Shown here in pieces: positions 9,146 to 20,081 of a DNA stretch of 64,000 bases. The position numbers and the translations under genes were made by a program. The notes below the pieces were generated by a model. That model was not told where the DNA came from. It saw only the letters and a program-made list of their open reading frames with translations, and did not search any database. The stretch is from an uncultured Prevotellaceae bacterium (GTDB lineage Bacteria > Bacteroidota > Bacteroidia > Bacteroidales > Bacteroidaceae). The first letter of the stretch is position 1; each line of letters opens with the position of its first letter. Where the stretch lies: the NCBI GenBank assembly GCA_900316585.1, contig ONDM01000006.1:186001-250000 (forward strand), written 5' to 3'.

Positions 9146-12100
9146 TTGTACTTTTCTTTTTATTGTACCACAAATATATAATAGGCATCACATAGACATT
9201 GAGTAATGTAGAAGTAAGTAAACCACCTAGCACTACAACACCCATCGGACTTTGTATCTCATTGCCGGGTTTGTCACCGTTGAGTACTAGTGGGATGAGG
9301 GCAAGAGCCGAAGTGAGGGCGGTCATTAATATTGGATTAAGACGGTCAATGGAACCGTTTACCACTGTTTCACGGATGGAAAGCCCCTCTGCCAAAAGAT
9401 GTTGATAACGCGAGACAAGAAGGATGCCGTTGCGTGTTGCTATGCCAAAAAGCGTAATAAAACCGATGATGGAGGGGATGCTGATCACACCCGAAGTGGC
9501 GGCTACTGCCAATACACCACCGATGAGTGCCAGAGGCAGACTGACCATGATAATGGCTGAAAGTGAAGCCCGACGGAATTCGCCCATCAACAAAAGGAAG
9601 ATGACCAACAGTGCTATGACCGAGGTAATGAATAATGTTTGGGAGGCTTTCTGTGCACTCTCAAACTGGCCACCGTACTCCACGTAGTATCCTTCCGGGA
9701 GCATAATCTTGCTGCTGATAGTCTGTTGTACATCTTCTACCACACTTCTTAGGTCGCGTTCTGAAACGTTGGCTGAGATAACTAGTTTACGCTGCACATT
9801 CTCCCGAGTGATTGAACCGGGACCCACGGTTGAAACAACGTCTGCTACTTCTTCCAATGCGACTTTTCGGCCATCGCCTGTATCAATGAGCGACTGCTTT
9901 ATGTCTTCAATGTCGGATGTGTAATTCTCATTTAGACGCATTATAAGGTCAAAACTGCGCTGTTCCTCGTAGATATCTGCCACTTTTTCGCCGCTGAACG
10001 CCAAATCGATAAAACGGTTGAAATCATCGATGCCTATGCCATAGCGGGCTAGTGCACGGCGGTTGGCATGAACCTGGAGTTGTGGGGTATTGGTCTGTTG
10101 TTCTACAGCCACATCGACGAGTCCATCAATACCCTCAATGCACTGCTTAATCTGATTGCCCAGCATCTGCATCTGGCTTAGGTCGGTGCCAAAAAGTTTG
10201 ATGGCGATATTGGCACGAGTCCCCGAAAGCATGTGGTCAATGCGATGGCCAAGGGGTTGGCCGATGGTGGCGGCAATACCAGGGATGGAAGCCAATCGTA
10301 GGCGCATATCATTGAAGACCTCCTCGCGGCTGCGGTCTTTCAAGGTAAACTGCACATCAAGTTCTGCACTATTCACTGTCAGTGAATGCTCGTCCAGTTC
10401 ACCTCGTCCAGTTCGTCGTGCCGTCTTAGTCACCTCGGGCACCTTCATCAACTCGTGCTCCATCAGGTTGCCCAGTTCGTTGCTCACATCGAGTGAAGTG
10501 CCAGGTGCTGTAACGGCAGAAATCACCGCCGATCCTTCATTGAAGTCGGGCAGGAAACTTTGTCCCATGGCGAAAAACAAGCCCACAGCTATGACCAGCA
10601 TTGCTACCGTTGTTCCGATGATGGTACGTTGATGTCCTAATGCCCATTCCAACGACCGTCTGTACCCATCGGAAAGCCGACGTGTAAAGTGTTTGTCTTG
10701 TTCATTCTGTGCCAGATATTTCTCGTCCGTCAGCAAAAGTTTACACAACAACGGTGTTACTGTCATAGCCACAATTAACGACATACCCAAAGCCACAATA
10801 TAGGCGATGCCTAATGGCTTAAGCATTCGTCCCTCCATGCCAGATAGGAAGAATAGTGGTACAAAAGTTACCATAATAATAAAGGTAGCGTTAAGGATGG
10901 ACGATCGGATTTCGACTGATGCATCAAATATTACCTTAAAGTAATTCTCACGCTGTTCCTTTGGCAGCCGATGATTCTGACGTAGGCGTTTATACACATT
11001 TTCTACATCAATGATGGCATCATCCACCAGGGAACCGATGGCTATACACAAGCCTCCTAGGGTCATGGTGTTGATGTCCATGCCCAGGGCCCATAAAACC
11101 ATGAGCGAACCTAACAGAGACAAAGGAATTGCGACCACCGAGATGAGGGTGGTACGCATACTGCCGAGGAATAGAAACAAGATGGCCACTACTAATACGG
11201 CGCCCTCTATGAGTGCCCTTGCTACGTTATTGACCGATGACTTGATGAAGTCGGCTTGTTGAAATATATGTGTGTCCAAGTGGATGTCTTTTGGTAGAGA
11301 CTTCTGTATTTCCGCTAGATTAGCCTCTATTTTCTCAGTCACGCTCAGTGTATTGATGTTCGGCTGTTTCGCCACGGTCAGAATGACGGCAGGTTGTGCA
11401 TTCTGAGAGGCCATACCCATCTTTACTGCAGCCCCTATCTTTACATCGGCTACGTCGCTTAGTGTGATAGGCTTTCCGCCAATTGTCTTGACGAGCGTCG
11501 CTCCTAATTCTTCCAAATCATTGGTTCGTGCAATGCCGCGCAAGGCATATTCGTTGCCAAAGTCGCGCACTACGCCTCCCGCTGAGTTTGCACTCATGGT
11601 GCTTCCTGCACGCAACAGGTCGCCCATTGTTATACTATAAGCATCCATGCGCTGTGGGTCTGCAAGAATCTGGTATTGCTTATAATCACCTCCGATAATC
11701 GTCACTTGCGACACGCCACCTGTAGCGAGGATGGCAGGCTTTATGGTCCATTCGGCTAGCGTTCTCAGTTCCATCATAGATGTTGAATCGGCCTGGATGC
11801 CGATAAGCAGGATTTCTCCCATGATGCTTGACTGCGGTGCTAATTGCGGAGTGATGTTTTCGGGCAGTGTTTCGCCTAATGTCGCCATTTTCTCACTCAC
11901 AATCTGACGGGCACGAAACACATCCATTCCCCAGTCGAACTCTGCCCAAACAAAGGAGAAACCATACGTTGAGGCTGAGCGTACACGACGTACATTCGTT
12001 GCTCCGTTGACTGCTGTCTCTATTGGGAACGTTACTAATCGTTCCACTTCCTCAGCTGCCATTCCATGGGCATCTGTCATCACCACAACAGTTGGTGCAG

Positions 12101-12236
12101 TCAGGTCAGGGAATACATCGATGTCCATGTGCTGCGATGACCAAAATCCACCAACGATTACGAGTACGACACCCAGAAACACTGTTAATTGGTTCTTTAG
12201 CGAGAACCGGATAATGTTATTGATAAAATTCATCAT
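9135..12236 (-). CDS. Heavy-metal-efflux-type RND pump, CusA/CzcA family
   Basis: 1033 residues, full length for the HME-RND class, with the expected 12 transmembrane segments: one at 12-32, groups around 340-500, one near 540, and groups around 870-1020. Family motifs include DVFPDLTAPTVVVMTDAHGMAAEEVE near the N-terminus and IAIGSLVDDAIIDVENVYKR in TM4, which carries the acidic proton-relay residues. The TM4 motif differs from the CusA form (Met-Val-Asp-Ala) and the classical CzcA form (Asp-Gly), so the metal is not assignable from it. The gene is 15 nt downstream of the adaptor and overlaps the TolC-like gene. It drives proton-coupled efflux across the inner membrane. Confidence 0.92.
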   Translation of the reverse strand: MMNFINNIIRFSLKNQLTVFLGVVLVIVGGFWSSQHMDIDVFPDLTAPTVVVMTDAHGMAAEEVERLVTFPIETAVNGATNVRRVRSASTYGFSFVWAEFDWGMDVFRARQIVSEKMATLGETLPENITPQLAPQSSIMGEILLIGIQADSTSMMELRTLAEWTIKPAILATGGVSQVTIIGGDYKQYQILADPQRMDAYSITMGDLLRAGSTMSANSAGGVVRDFGNEYALRGIARTNDLEELGATLVKTIGGKPITLSDVADVKIGAAVKMGMASQNAQPAVILTVAKQPNINTLSVTEKIEANLAEIQKSLPKDIHLDTHIFQQADFIKSSVNNVARALIEGAVLVVAILFLFLGSMRTTLISVVAIPLSLLGSLMVLWALGMDINTMTLGGLCIAIGSLVDDAIIDVENVYKRLRQNHRLPKEQRENYFKVIFDASVEIRSSILNATFIIMVTFVPLFFLSGMEGRMLKPLGIAYIVALGMSLIVAMTVTPLLCKLLLTDEKYLAQNEQDKHFTRRLSDGYRRSLEWALGHQRTIIGTTVAMLVIAVGLFFAMGQSFLPDFNEGSAVISAVTAPGTSLDVSNELGNLMEHELMKVPEVTKTARRTGRGELDEHSLTVNSAELDVQFTLKDRSREEVFNDMRLRLASIPGIAATIGQPLGHRIDHMLSGTRANIAIKLFGTDLSQMQMLGNQIKQCIEGIDGLVDVAVEQQTNTPQLQVHANRRALARYGIGIDDFNRFIDLAFSGEKVADIYEEQRSFDLIMRLNENYTSDIEDIKQSLIDTGDGRKVALEEVADVVSTVGPGSITRENVQRKLVISANVSERDLRSVVEDVQQTISSKIMLPEGYYVEYGGQFESAQKASQTLFITSVIALLVIFLLLMGEFRRASLSAIIMVSLPLALIGGVLAVAATSGVISIPSIIGFITLFGIATRNGILLVSRYQHLLAEGLSIRETVVNGSIDRLNPILMTALTSALALIPLVLNGDKPGNEIQSPMGVVVLGGLLTSTLLNVYVMPIIYLWYNKKKSTNEK

Positions 12237-12251
12237 AAGATTTCCTTTCCA

Positions 12252-13751
12252 TTAGTGTTGATGGCCAGATTCTGCATCAAGTTGTCCAGATGACTGAGTA
12301 ATCTTTACAAGCGTTGCACCACGAGTAACGACACGTTCTGTACCATTAAGACCTGAGAGGATTTCCGTACGGATACCATCTGTCTGGCCGATGGTCACTT
12401 CTCGCTTCTCAAAATATTCAGGTGTCAGTTGCACATAGACAAAGTAGTTGCCCATTTCCTCGATAAGCGAAATGGCAGGAACAGTGATGGTGGGACGGGC
12501 ACCTCTGGTACGGATAAACATCTCAACAAATGAACCGGGAAGGAAATCACTTTTGTTTTGGATTTCGAATGTGATAGGAATGAGGGGGGTGGTTGTATCA
12601 ACGGTCTTTCCATAAGAAACTAATCGTCCACCCAGTTCTTCAAGTGATTGCGTTGTTAGCCCATGTTTGATGGTAGCATTGACAATGTTGCCCAACGTAG
12701 CATAGTATCGGGGCTGTATCTCGGCACGAATGAGGAGATTGCGGTTCTGTGTGATGGTGACCAATGGTTGACCTGCCTCTACATACTGACCGCTCACGAT
12801 ATGCAATTGTTTTATGAAGCCGCCAATAGTGGTAGTGGCCGTCTGTCGACCTGAACTAAAGTTGCTATTCAAGTTGCGGTAGTTGGCTTCGGCACGTTCG
12901 TATTCACTGCGTGCCTTTTGCAAGTCACTCTCTGATACAATTCTGTCGGCTGCCAGTGACTGTTTGCGTTCATACTCAGCCTTCGCCAGACGATAAGCAG
13001 TCTCAGCCTCTTGATAGCGTACTTTTAGGTTGTTGTCAGCCATCTTGCTGCTTTCAATTGTCACTAGAGCCTGGCCAGCTTTGACTGCCTTGCCTTCAGT
13101 CAGTCCACCAGCTGTTAACGTAACAATGCCGCCAGCCTTTGCTACCACGATGTGCTCATCGCCTTGTGCGGGCAGCACTTGTGCCATTGTACGGATGACT
13201 TGTCCGAACGGTTCCATCCGACAGGAGTCCGTGGAGAAATTGACCTTCCAGCTCATTTCTTTGGTAAATACAACACCGTTGCTGCTCGTAGCCTTGGCTT
13301 CTATGGCTTTGTGCTTCGCTTCATGCACATCGGTGTAAACAGTGACATTAGGGGAGGTGAGCTGTGATGATCCTGACTTTGTCTGAATGTCGAAGGTAAT
13401 ATGGCCTTGCCCTGCGCTGGTAGGTGTTAGTCTGAACTTGTAGACTCCTTGGTGGGTAGGAGCATTGAGTGTCTGACTTATTTTCTCATTGCCTGTGGTC
13501 AGTGTGGCAGTAATCGTGCCTTCCTCTAAAGGCTTGAAATTTTTGAGCCATGTAAAATGTGCTACCACGTCACTAGCCTTGTCCTTGGCGAGTGGTGTCA
13601 CCTCGGCATAAACCTCAAAATCATTGTTGTATGCAGTCAGTTGCAGACTCTCATCGTGTTCGTGGCCGGCTTTCTCCGTTGCTTGGCTGCAACCAGCCAT
13701 TGTTCCTGCAATTAGCAGAGCAGTGGCATAGATGATAATTCTTATTTTCAT
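12252..13751 (-). CDS. RND periplasmic adaptor, CusB-like, with N-terminal YtkA-like domain
   Basis: 499 residues. A lipoprotein signal (TMAGCSQ) anchors it to a membrane. Residues about 35-140 form a beta-sandwich resembling the YtkA domain seen at the N-terminus of several CusB relatives, including a His-rich start (GHEHDES). The central part has the lipoyl/barrel halves (GGIVTLTAGGLTEGKAVKAGQALVTI) split by a coiled-coil hairpin (YQEAETAYRLAKAEYERKQ). The C-terminus ends ESGHQH, a possible metal ligand cluster. It bridges the inner-membrane pump and the outer-membrane channel. Confidence 0.9.
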   Translation of the reverse strand: MKIRIIIYATALLIAGTMAGCSQATEKAGHEHDESLQLTAYNNDFEVYAEVTPLAKDKASDVVAHFTWLKNFKPLEEGTITATLTTGNEKISQTLNAPTHQGVYKFRLTPTSAGQGHITFDIQTKSGSSQLTSPNVTVYTDVHEAKHKAIEAKATSSNGVVFTKEMSWKVNFSTDSCRMEPFGQVIRTMAQVLPAQGDEHIVVAKAGGIVTLTAGGLTEGKAVKAGQALVTIESSKMADNNLKVRYQEAETAYRLAKAEYERKQSLAADRIVSESDLQKARSEYERAEANYRNLNSNFSSGRQTATTTIGGFIKQLHIVSGQYVEAGQPLVTITQNRNLLIRAEIQPRYYATLGNIVNATIKHGLTTQSLEELGGRLVSYGKTVDTTTPLIPITFEIQNKSDFLPGSFVEMFIRTRGARPTITVPAISLIEEMGNYFVYVQLTPEYFEKREVTIGQTDGIRTEILSGLNGTERVVTRGATLVKITQSSGQLDAESGHQH

Positions 13752-13833
13752 TTTGCTGATAATGTTTGTAAAGGATAATAGACATACCTATCCTAAAAGG
13801 AACGGTATGCCATGCGTCTCTCTAATCAAAAAA

Positions 13834-14307
13834 TCAGCAAGTGGGAGGAGCGCGAAAACCTTTGCTACAGGCTAGGAAATCTGTATGTCCGCTGGCAATG
13901 TATGTCCGTTGCCTGACATGGCCCTCTTTATTATAAAGTGTAAATGAAGTTTCATAAAGTGCGATAGCTGTCAACCATATCTGCTGAACATCCACCTTAT
14001 CCATTTGAGGCATGGCAGTCCATTCACTTCCATCATCAGTTTGAATCTTCAGCACAGCCGCAGCCACGGCTTCGTTCATCATGCAGTCTTCTTTGTTGCA
14101 GTCATGATGATGTGCAGGGTCTGTATCTCTGTTTTGATGATGCTCATGTTCGTACTCATGGTTGAATAAATCTCGTGTGTCCTCATTCAACATATTGACA
14201 ACCGCCACAAATACTTTGTTATAATGATGATGCGGAATAACGACATGGACCAGTATTAATATATTGGCCAAAAGAATCATCAATATGGATAATCGTTTCC
14301 TCATCAT
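13834..14307 (-). CDS. His-rich small exported protein leading the efflux operon
   Basis: About 157 residues from the first of two adjacent ATGs (14307 or 14304). An N-terminal hydrophobic helix (LSILMILLANILILVHVVI) is followed by PHHHYNK and then an acidic/His cluster HEYEHEHHQNRDTDPAHHHD and CNKEDC. Cysteines recur at the C-terminus (LACSKG, PPTC). Upstream ATGs at 14379 and 14328 are in frame, but a -7-like TATCTTTA at 14322-14315 argues for the later start. It is 82 nt ahead of the adaptor gene. The His/Cys/Asp content and location suggest metal capture or sensing in the periplasm. It resembles Bacteroidales proteins grouped as DUF6769 (from memory). Confidence 0.7.
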   Translation of the reverse strand: MMRKRLSILMILLANILILVHVVIPHHHYNKVFVAVVNMLNEDTRDLFNHEYEHEHHQNRDTDPAHHHDCNKEDCMMNEAVAAAVLKIQTDDGSEWTAMPQMDKVDVQQIWLTAIALYETSFTLYNKEGHVRQRTYIASGHTDFLACSKGFRAPPTC

Positions 14308-14385
14308 AACGGTCGTAAAGATACACATTTCCTTGAAGAATATTAATTTTTTCCTTTGTAATTTGAATTTGTGTACCATTAATTA

Positions 14386-14420
14386 ACAATGAGCCACAGT
14401 TCTTTTCTGTGGCTCATTGT
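14386..14420 (-). terminator. Strong hairpin between the GH3 gene and the efflux operon
   Basis: ACAATGAGCCACAG (14386-14399) pairs perfectly over 14 bp with CTGTGGCTCATTGT (14407-14420), loop of 7. It is 38 nt past the start of the intergenic region for the GH3 stop-side; the T-tract is short on either strand, so it may act as a processing or insulation hairpin as well. Confidence 0.6.
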
Positions 14421-14457
14421 CGGAAGTTATCTCGTATTTAGTACGTTATAGTCTTTA

Positions 14458-16662
14458 TCATTCCACAGTTACCTTAACTTTCTGGTCCTGTACTTGAATG
14501 TAGATGTCACCTGGCTCTAAAAATGGAGTACCATCGCTGTCCACATAGCTGAAATCACGATTCGCGTCTATGTCCCAAGTGAACACTTTGGTTTCTCCTG
14601 GTTTCAGCTCTGCTTTCTCAAAATACTTCAGTTCCTTCATGGGTCGGGTAATCATGCTTGCAGGGTCAGAAATGAACCAGTGTACGGTCTCCTTGCCCAC
14701 ACGAGTACCTGTGTTTGTCACGGCAATTTCAGCCTTAAGCTTGCCACCTTGAGCCACCTTGTCGGCAGAAATCTTAAGCTTTCCATATTGGAATGTTGTA
14801 TAGCTCAGTCCATGTCCGAAAGGATACATCGGCTCTACCGTCACATCTTGATAAAAACCTTGTGTGGCAGCTCGGGCAGGGTTTCGGCGGTTGTAGTAAA
14901 TAGGAATCTGGCCTGAGGTATAAGGGAAGGTCACGCAAAGTTTGCCACTAGGATTTACTGCTCCTGAGAGAATGCGTGCCAATGCCTTTCCTCCAGTAAT
15001 ACCTGGTTGCCAGAGTTCTACGATGGCCTTGGTCTGCGGTTCCATATCGACCAGCTCAAGTGGGCGGCCATTGTTCAGCACCAGTACCACAGGTTTACCT
15101 GTACGGGCTACTGCAGCCAGCAGTTCCCGTTGAATGTTTGGAAGCAGAATAGTGGAACGACTGGCATTTTCACCGCTCCATCCGTTCTTTTCACCCAGGC
15201 AGAGAATGACCACATCTGCTTTTGCAGCCGTGCTGATAGCTAGACCGAAACCACTCTTGTCTTCACCTTCCTGTTCACAGCCTTTTGCATACATCAAAGT
15301 CGCATCCTTAAATTCTTCTGCCATGGCATCGTAGATGGTGGTTACATCAGAGGCTTGGCCATGTCCGTTCCAGCTGCCTAGCAAATCCTGGGCGTTCTGG
15401 ACCATAGGACCGATGAGGGCTATACGCTTTACCTTGTCGGTTGAAAGAGGAAGCAGTTCATTCTCGTTCTTCAGCAGGACGACAGATTCTTCTGCAGCTT
15501 TCTGAACTATTTCCTTAGAAACAGGCAGCAGCCAGCGTTCTTCGTCTTTACTGTCTGGTGTATAAGGGTTCTCAAACAGACCCAGGCGGAATTTCACACG
15601 AAGTACACGGCGCACAGCTTCGTCAATGATACCTTCATCTAGTTTCCCGTCCTTGACTAATTTTTCCAGTTCCCTGATGTAGACCCCATCAGTCATATCC
15701 ATGTCTACTCCGGCTGTCAGGGCGCGGATTGCAGCTTCTGCATTGTTGGCTGCAGCACCTTGGTTGATGAGCTGGGTTACTGCACCCCAGTCGGAAACCA
15801 CGAATCCGTCAAAATTCCATTGGTCACGCAGTATGGTAGTCATGGTATAATGGTTAGCAGATGCTGGTGTGCCGCTGATGTCATTGAAAGCACTCATTAG
15901 GGTTTGGGCACCGGCTTTTACGGCAGCCTGATAAGGTGGAAGATAGGTATCCCAGAGCGTTTGGTCGGAAATCTCGGAATAGACGTAGTCACGTCCAGCT
16001 TCCGATGCACCATAGCCCACAAAATGTTTCAAGCAGGAGGCAACTGTTTTCGTGCTGTTCAAGCTGTCGCCCTGCAAGCCCTTCACAGCAGCCACTGCAA
16101 ACTGTGAGGCTGTATAAGGATCTTCTCCAAATCCTTCAGCTATTCGTCCCCAGCGAGGATCACGAGCCACGTCAATCATTGGAGAGAACACCCAGTCCAC
16201 ACCACTCATCCTGGCTTCTTGTGCAGCCACTTTTGTACATTCTTGGAGCAGGTCAGGGTTCCATGAACATCCCATAGCCAGTGGAATAGGGTAAACAGAA
16301 CGGTACCCGTGAATCACGTCATAGCCAAAGATGACAGGAATACCCAGGCGAGTTTCCTCCACAGCTTTTTTCTGGAATTCATTGCGATATTTGTAGTCGG
16401 TGCCCATATAAATCACGGAGCCGATTTTGGAATCCAGTGGGATAGGGTTCAAAGACTCAATGTTGTTCATGTTGTCATTGAATCCCAGTACCTGTTGACT
16501 GATTTGGTAAACCTTCTCTTCCAGCGTCATGCGGGAAAGCAGGTCTTCTACACGTTCCTCAATGTTGGCATTCGGGTCTTTGTAGATTTCTCCTTTCTTG
16601 CCACACGAACCCATGGAAATTGCCACTGTAAGGGCAGCAGCCCAGATGAAATGTCTTTTCAT
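14458..16662 (-). CDS. Glycoside hydrolase family 3 beta-glucosidase (BglX-like)
   Basis: 734 residues from MKRHFIWAAALTVAISMGSCGKK, a lipoprotein signal (MGSC). The frame is open to 16710, but the extra 16 residues lack a signal feature. Domain order is the GH3 N-terminal TIM barrel (about 30-370), the alpha/beta sandwich (about 400-620) and the fibronectin type III-like domain (about 650-734). The catalytic nucleophile Asp is in GFVVSDWGAV, with KHFVGYG and RDPRWGRIAEGFGEDP also conserved; the acid/base Glu is likely in LGEKNGWSGENASRS. It releases terminal beta-linked glucose or xylose from oligosaccharides in the periplasm. It is divergent from the GH97 gene. Confidence 0.92.
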   Translation of the reverse strand: MKRHFIWAAALTVAISMGSCGKKGEIYKDPNANIEERVEDLLSRMTLEEKVYQISQQVLGFNDNMNNIESLNPIPLDSKIGSVIYMGTDYKYRNEFQKKAVEETRLGIPVIFGYDVIHGYRSVYPIPLAMGCSWNPDLLQECTKVAAQEARMSGVDWVFSPMIDVARDPRWGRIAEGFGEDPYTASQFAVAAVKGLQGDSLNSTKTVASCLKHFVGYGASEAGRDYVYSEISDQTLWDTYLPPYQAAVKAGAQTLMSAFNDISGTPASANHYTMTTILRDQWNFDGFVVSDWGAVTQLINQGAAANNAEAAIRALTAGVDMDMTDGVYIRELEKLVKDGKLDEGIIDEAVRRVLRVKFRLGLFENPYTPDSKDEERWLLPVSKEIVQKAAEESVVLLKNENELLPLSTDKVKRIALIGPMVQNAQDLLGSWNGHGQASDVTTIYDAMAEEFKDATLMYAKGCEQEGEDKSGFGLAISTAAKADVVILCLGEKNGWSGENASRSTILLPNIQRELLAAVARTGKPVVLVLNNGRPLELVDMEPQTKAIVELWQPGITGGKALARILSGAVNPSGKLCVTFPYTSGQIPIYYNRRNPARAATQGFYQDVTVEPMYPFGHGLSYTTFQYGKLKISADKVAQGGKLKAEIAVTNTGTRVGKETVHWFISDPASMITRPMKELKYFEKAELKPGETKVFTWDIDANRDFSYVDSDGTPFLEPGDIYIQVQDQKVKVTVE

Positions 16663-16780
16663 AATATTAAGTTTTGAATTATATAATCGCAAAGATAATG
16701 ATTTTTTCATAGTTCGCTAGGTTAGCAGTTGCTTTTTTAATCCTGAATGTCTCCTTTTTTTTAATTTTTCGTAGATGTAA

Positions 16781-18982
<2,202 letters not shown>

Positions 18983-19002
18983 TAAGTTGTGAATAAAAGG
19001 AT

Positions 19003-19036
19003 AAAGAGGGGAGTGCTCAAAAGACTCTCCTCTTTT
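19003..19036 (+). terminator. Terminator after the GH97 gene
   Basis: AAAGAGGGGAGT (19003-19014) pairs with ACTCTCCTCTTT (19024-19035) with one G-T pair, followed by T. Confidence 0.85.
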
Positions 19037-19059
19037 ATGTAATAATTTTCAACGTTTTG

Positions 19060-19091
19060 TTTGCGTATTTCTTGAAAAAGCACTACTTTTG
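19060..19091 (+). promoter_or_regulatory. Consensus promoter of tRNA-Arg
   Basis: TTTG at 19060-19063, a 20-nt spacer, then TACTTTTG at 19084-19091. This is a full match to the Bacteroidetes -33/-7 promoter and lies 32 nt before the tRNA 5' end. Confidence 0.85.
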
Positions 19092-19123
19092 CACTCGCTT
19101 TTGAAAAGAAAGCAAGAAAGGAT

Positions 19124-19197
19124 GGTCCGGTAGCTCAGCTGGATAGAGCAACAGCCTTCTAAGCTGTGGGTCTTGGGTTCGAATCCCAACCGGATCA
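19124..19197 (+). tRNA. tRNA-Arg (anticodon UCU)
   Basis: Full cloverleaf: the acceptor stem pairs GGTCCGG with CCGGATC (one G-U), the D-arm stem is GCTC/GAGC, the anticodon stem is ACAGC/GCTGT around the loop CTTCTAA (anticodon TCT), and the T arm is TTGGG-TTCGAAT-CCCAA. The discriminator is A at 19197; CCA is not encoded. It reads AGA/AGG arginine codons. It has its own consensus promoter and terminator, and no integrated element is attached to its 3' end. Confidence 0.95.
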
Positions 19198-19203
19198 CTT
19201 GAT

Positions 19204-19243
19204 AAATCCGCAAGATTCTTGATATCAGAATCTTGCGGATTTT
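19204..19243. terminator. tRNA terminator hairpin
   Basis: AAATCCGCAAGATTC (19204-19218) pairs over 15 bp with GAATCTTGCGGATTT (19228-19242). T-rich sequence follows, and the convergent gene ending at 19279 may use it too. Confidence 0.85.
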
Positions 19244-19278
19244 CTTTATATCTTCGTGTTTTGATTATTTACTAATCG

Positions 19279-19791
19279 TCATTCCGCATAGAATGGGATT
19301 TCATCGCCATTGTCATCCTTGATGATGAGCCTCTTACTCTCTAGCGATACAATCTTCATATTATGCATCTTGGGCATGCCATTGAGCATGACTTTCTTGA
19401 ATTCTTTTTTCAAGCCATTTATCTCAGATTTGATGTGCTTGTCCAGTATGGACTTGGTCTTGGTATCCATGCCTTTGATTTCATAGTCGATATCAGCCTC
19501 GGCCATTTTTCGGTTGAGGTCCATTTTCAGATCTTTACCATTATGGCTGAAGGTACCGGGAACAGTAACCATACCCACCATGTCGATGGGCACATCGTCC
19601 TCTTTTATCTGATACTCAGAACCGACAAGCATTTCGCATGTCCCGTCTTTATCAAAGGTCAATGCCACCAGCACTTCAACTCCGTCTTCGGCAATAAGTT
19701 TAGTGCACCATTGTTTTCCAGTCAGGCTCTGGGCATTGAGAGCTACTGCCGACACAAACATTAGTGCTAAGGTAAAAAATAGTCTCTTCAT
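19279..19791 (-). CDS. Secreted lipocalin-like protein of unknown function
   Basis: 170 residues with a signal peptide (MKRLFFTLALMFVSAVALNA). The mature part is mostly predicted beta strands: LTGKQWCTKLIAEDGVEVLVALTFDKDGTCEMLVGSEY at the start, and KRLIIKDDNGDEIPFYAE at the end. This resembles the lipocalin-like small proteins common in Bacteroidales, which open with a G-x-W motif after the signal. No catalytic residues are evident. It is monocistronic, between the tRNA terminator and a long AT-rich leader. Function not recognised. Confidence 0.75.
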   Translation of the reverse strand: MKRLFFTLALMFVSAVALNAQSLTGKQWCTKLIAEDGVEVLVALTFDKDGTCEMLVGSEYQIKEDDVPIDMVGMVTVPGTFSHNGKDLKMDLNRKMAEADIDYEIKGMDTKTKSILDKHIKSEINGLKKEFKKVMLNGMPKMHNMKIVSLESKRLIIKDDNGDEIPFYAE

Positions 19792-19992
19792 AACTTCAAA
19801 AAAAATAATAGGTTGTTTATCTGTAGAATGTAGATGTCATTTGCTCGTTATCACTCACTGATGATAAAACTATCAGTTGTGATTTCAATCTACAAAGTTA
19901 AGAAAATTAATTCAATGTGTGATGAAATAAGCATAATATGTTACGAAAACTATTGCCCTATAAACTTATTGCCATCGTCCTATAAAGCAAAG

Positions 19993-20031
19993 GGCTTCGC
20001 TTTATAAAGAGATAGGCTTCGCTTTATAAAG
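19993..20031 (+). repeat. Two direct 17-bp repeats with internal palindrome next to a promoter
   Basis: GGCTTCGCTTTATAAAG occurs at 19993-20009 and again at 20015-20031, a period of 22 bp. Each copy contains the palindrome CTTTATAAAG. An upstream inverted partner TATAAAGCAAAG at 19981-19992 can pair with the first copy (11 of 12). The array stops 4 bp before the -33 element of the next promoter, the usual position of an activator site. Confidence 0.8.
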
Positions 20032-20035
20032 CATA

Positions 20036-20066
20036 TTTGGATGTACCTAATTATTTTGTACCTTTG
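20036..20066 (+). promoter_or_regulatory. Consensus promoter of the MBL-fold hydrolase gene
   Basis: TTTG at 20036-20039, a 19-nt spacer, then TACCTTTG at 20059-20066. The open frame extends upstream to 20037, but this promoter overlaps it, so translation must start downstream at 20076 or 20082. Confidence 0.85.
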
Positions 20067-20081
20067 CAAGCAACAATGACA

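Noticed and set aside
9135-12236. AcrB-type multidrug pump
   Set aside because: The TM4 and N-terminal motifs and the CusB/CzcC-like partners fit the heavy-metal-efflux RND class instead.
19124-19243. Attachment site of an integrated element at the tRNA
   Set aside because: No integrase and no direct repeat of the tRNA 3' end were found downstream; an ordinary terminator follows.
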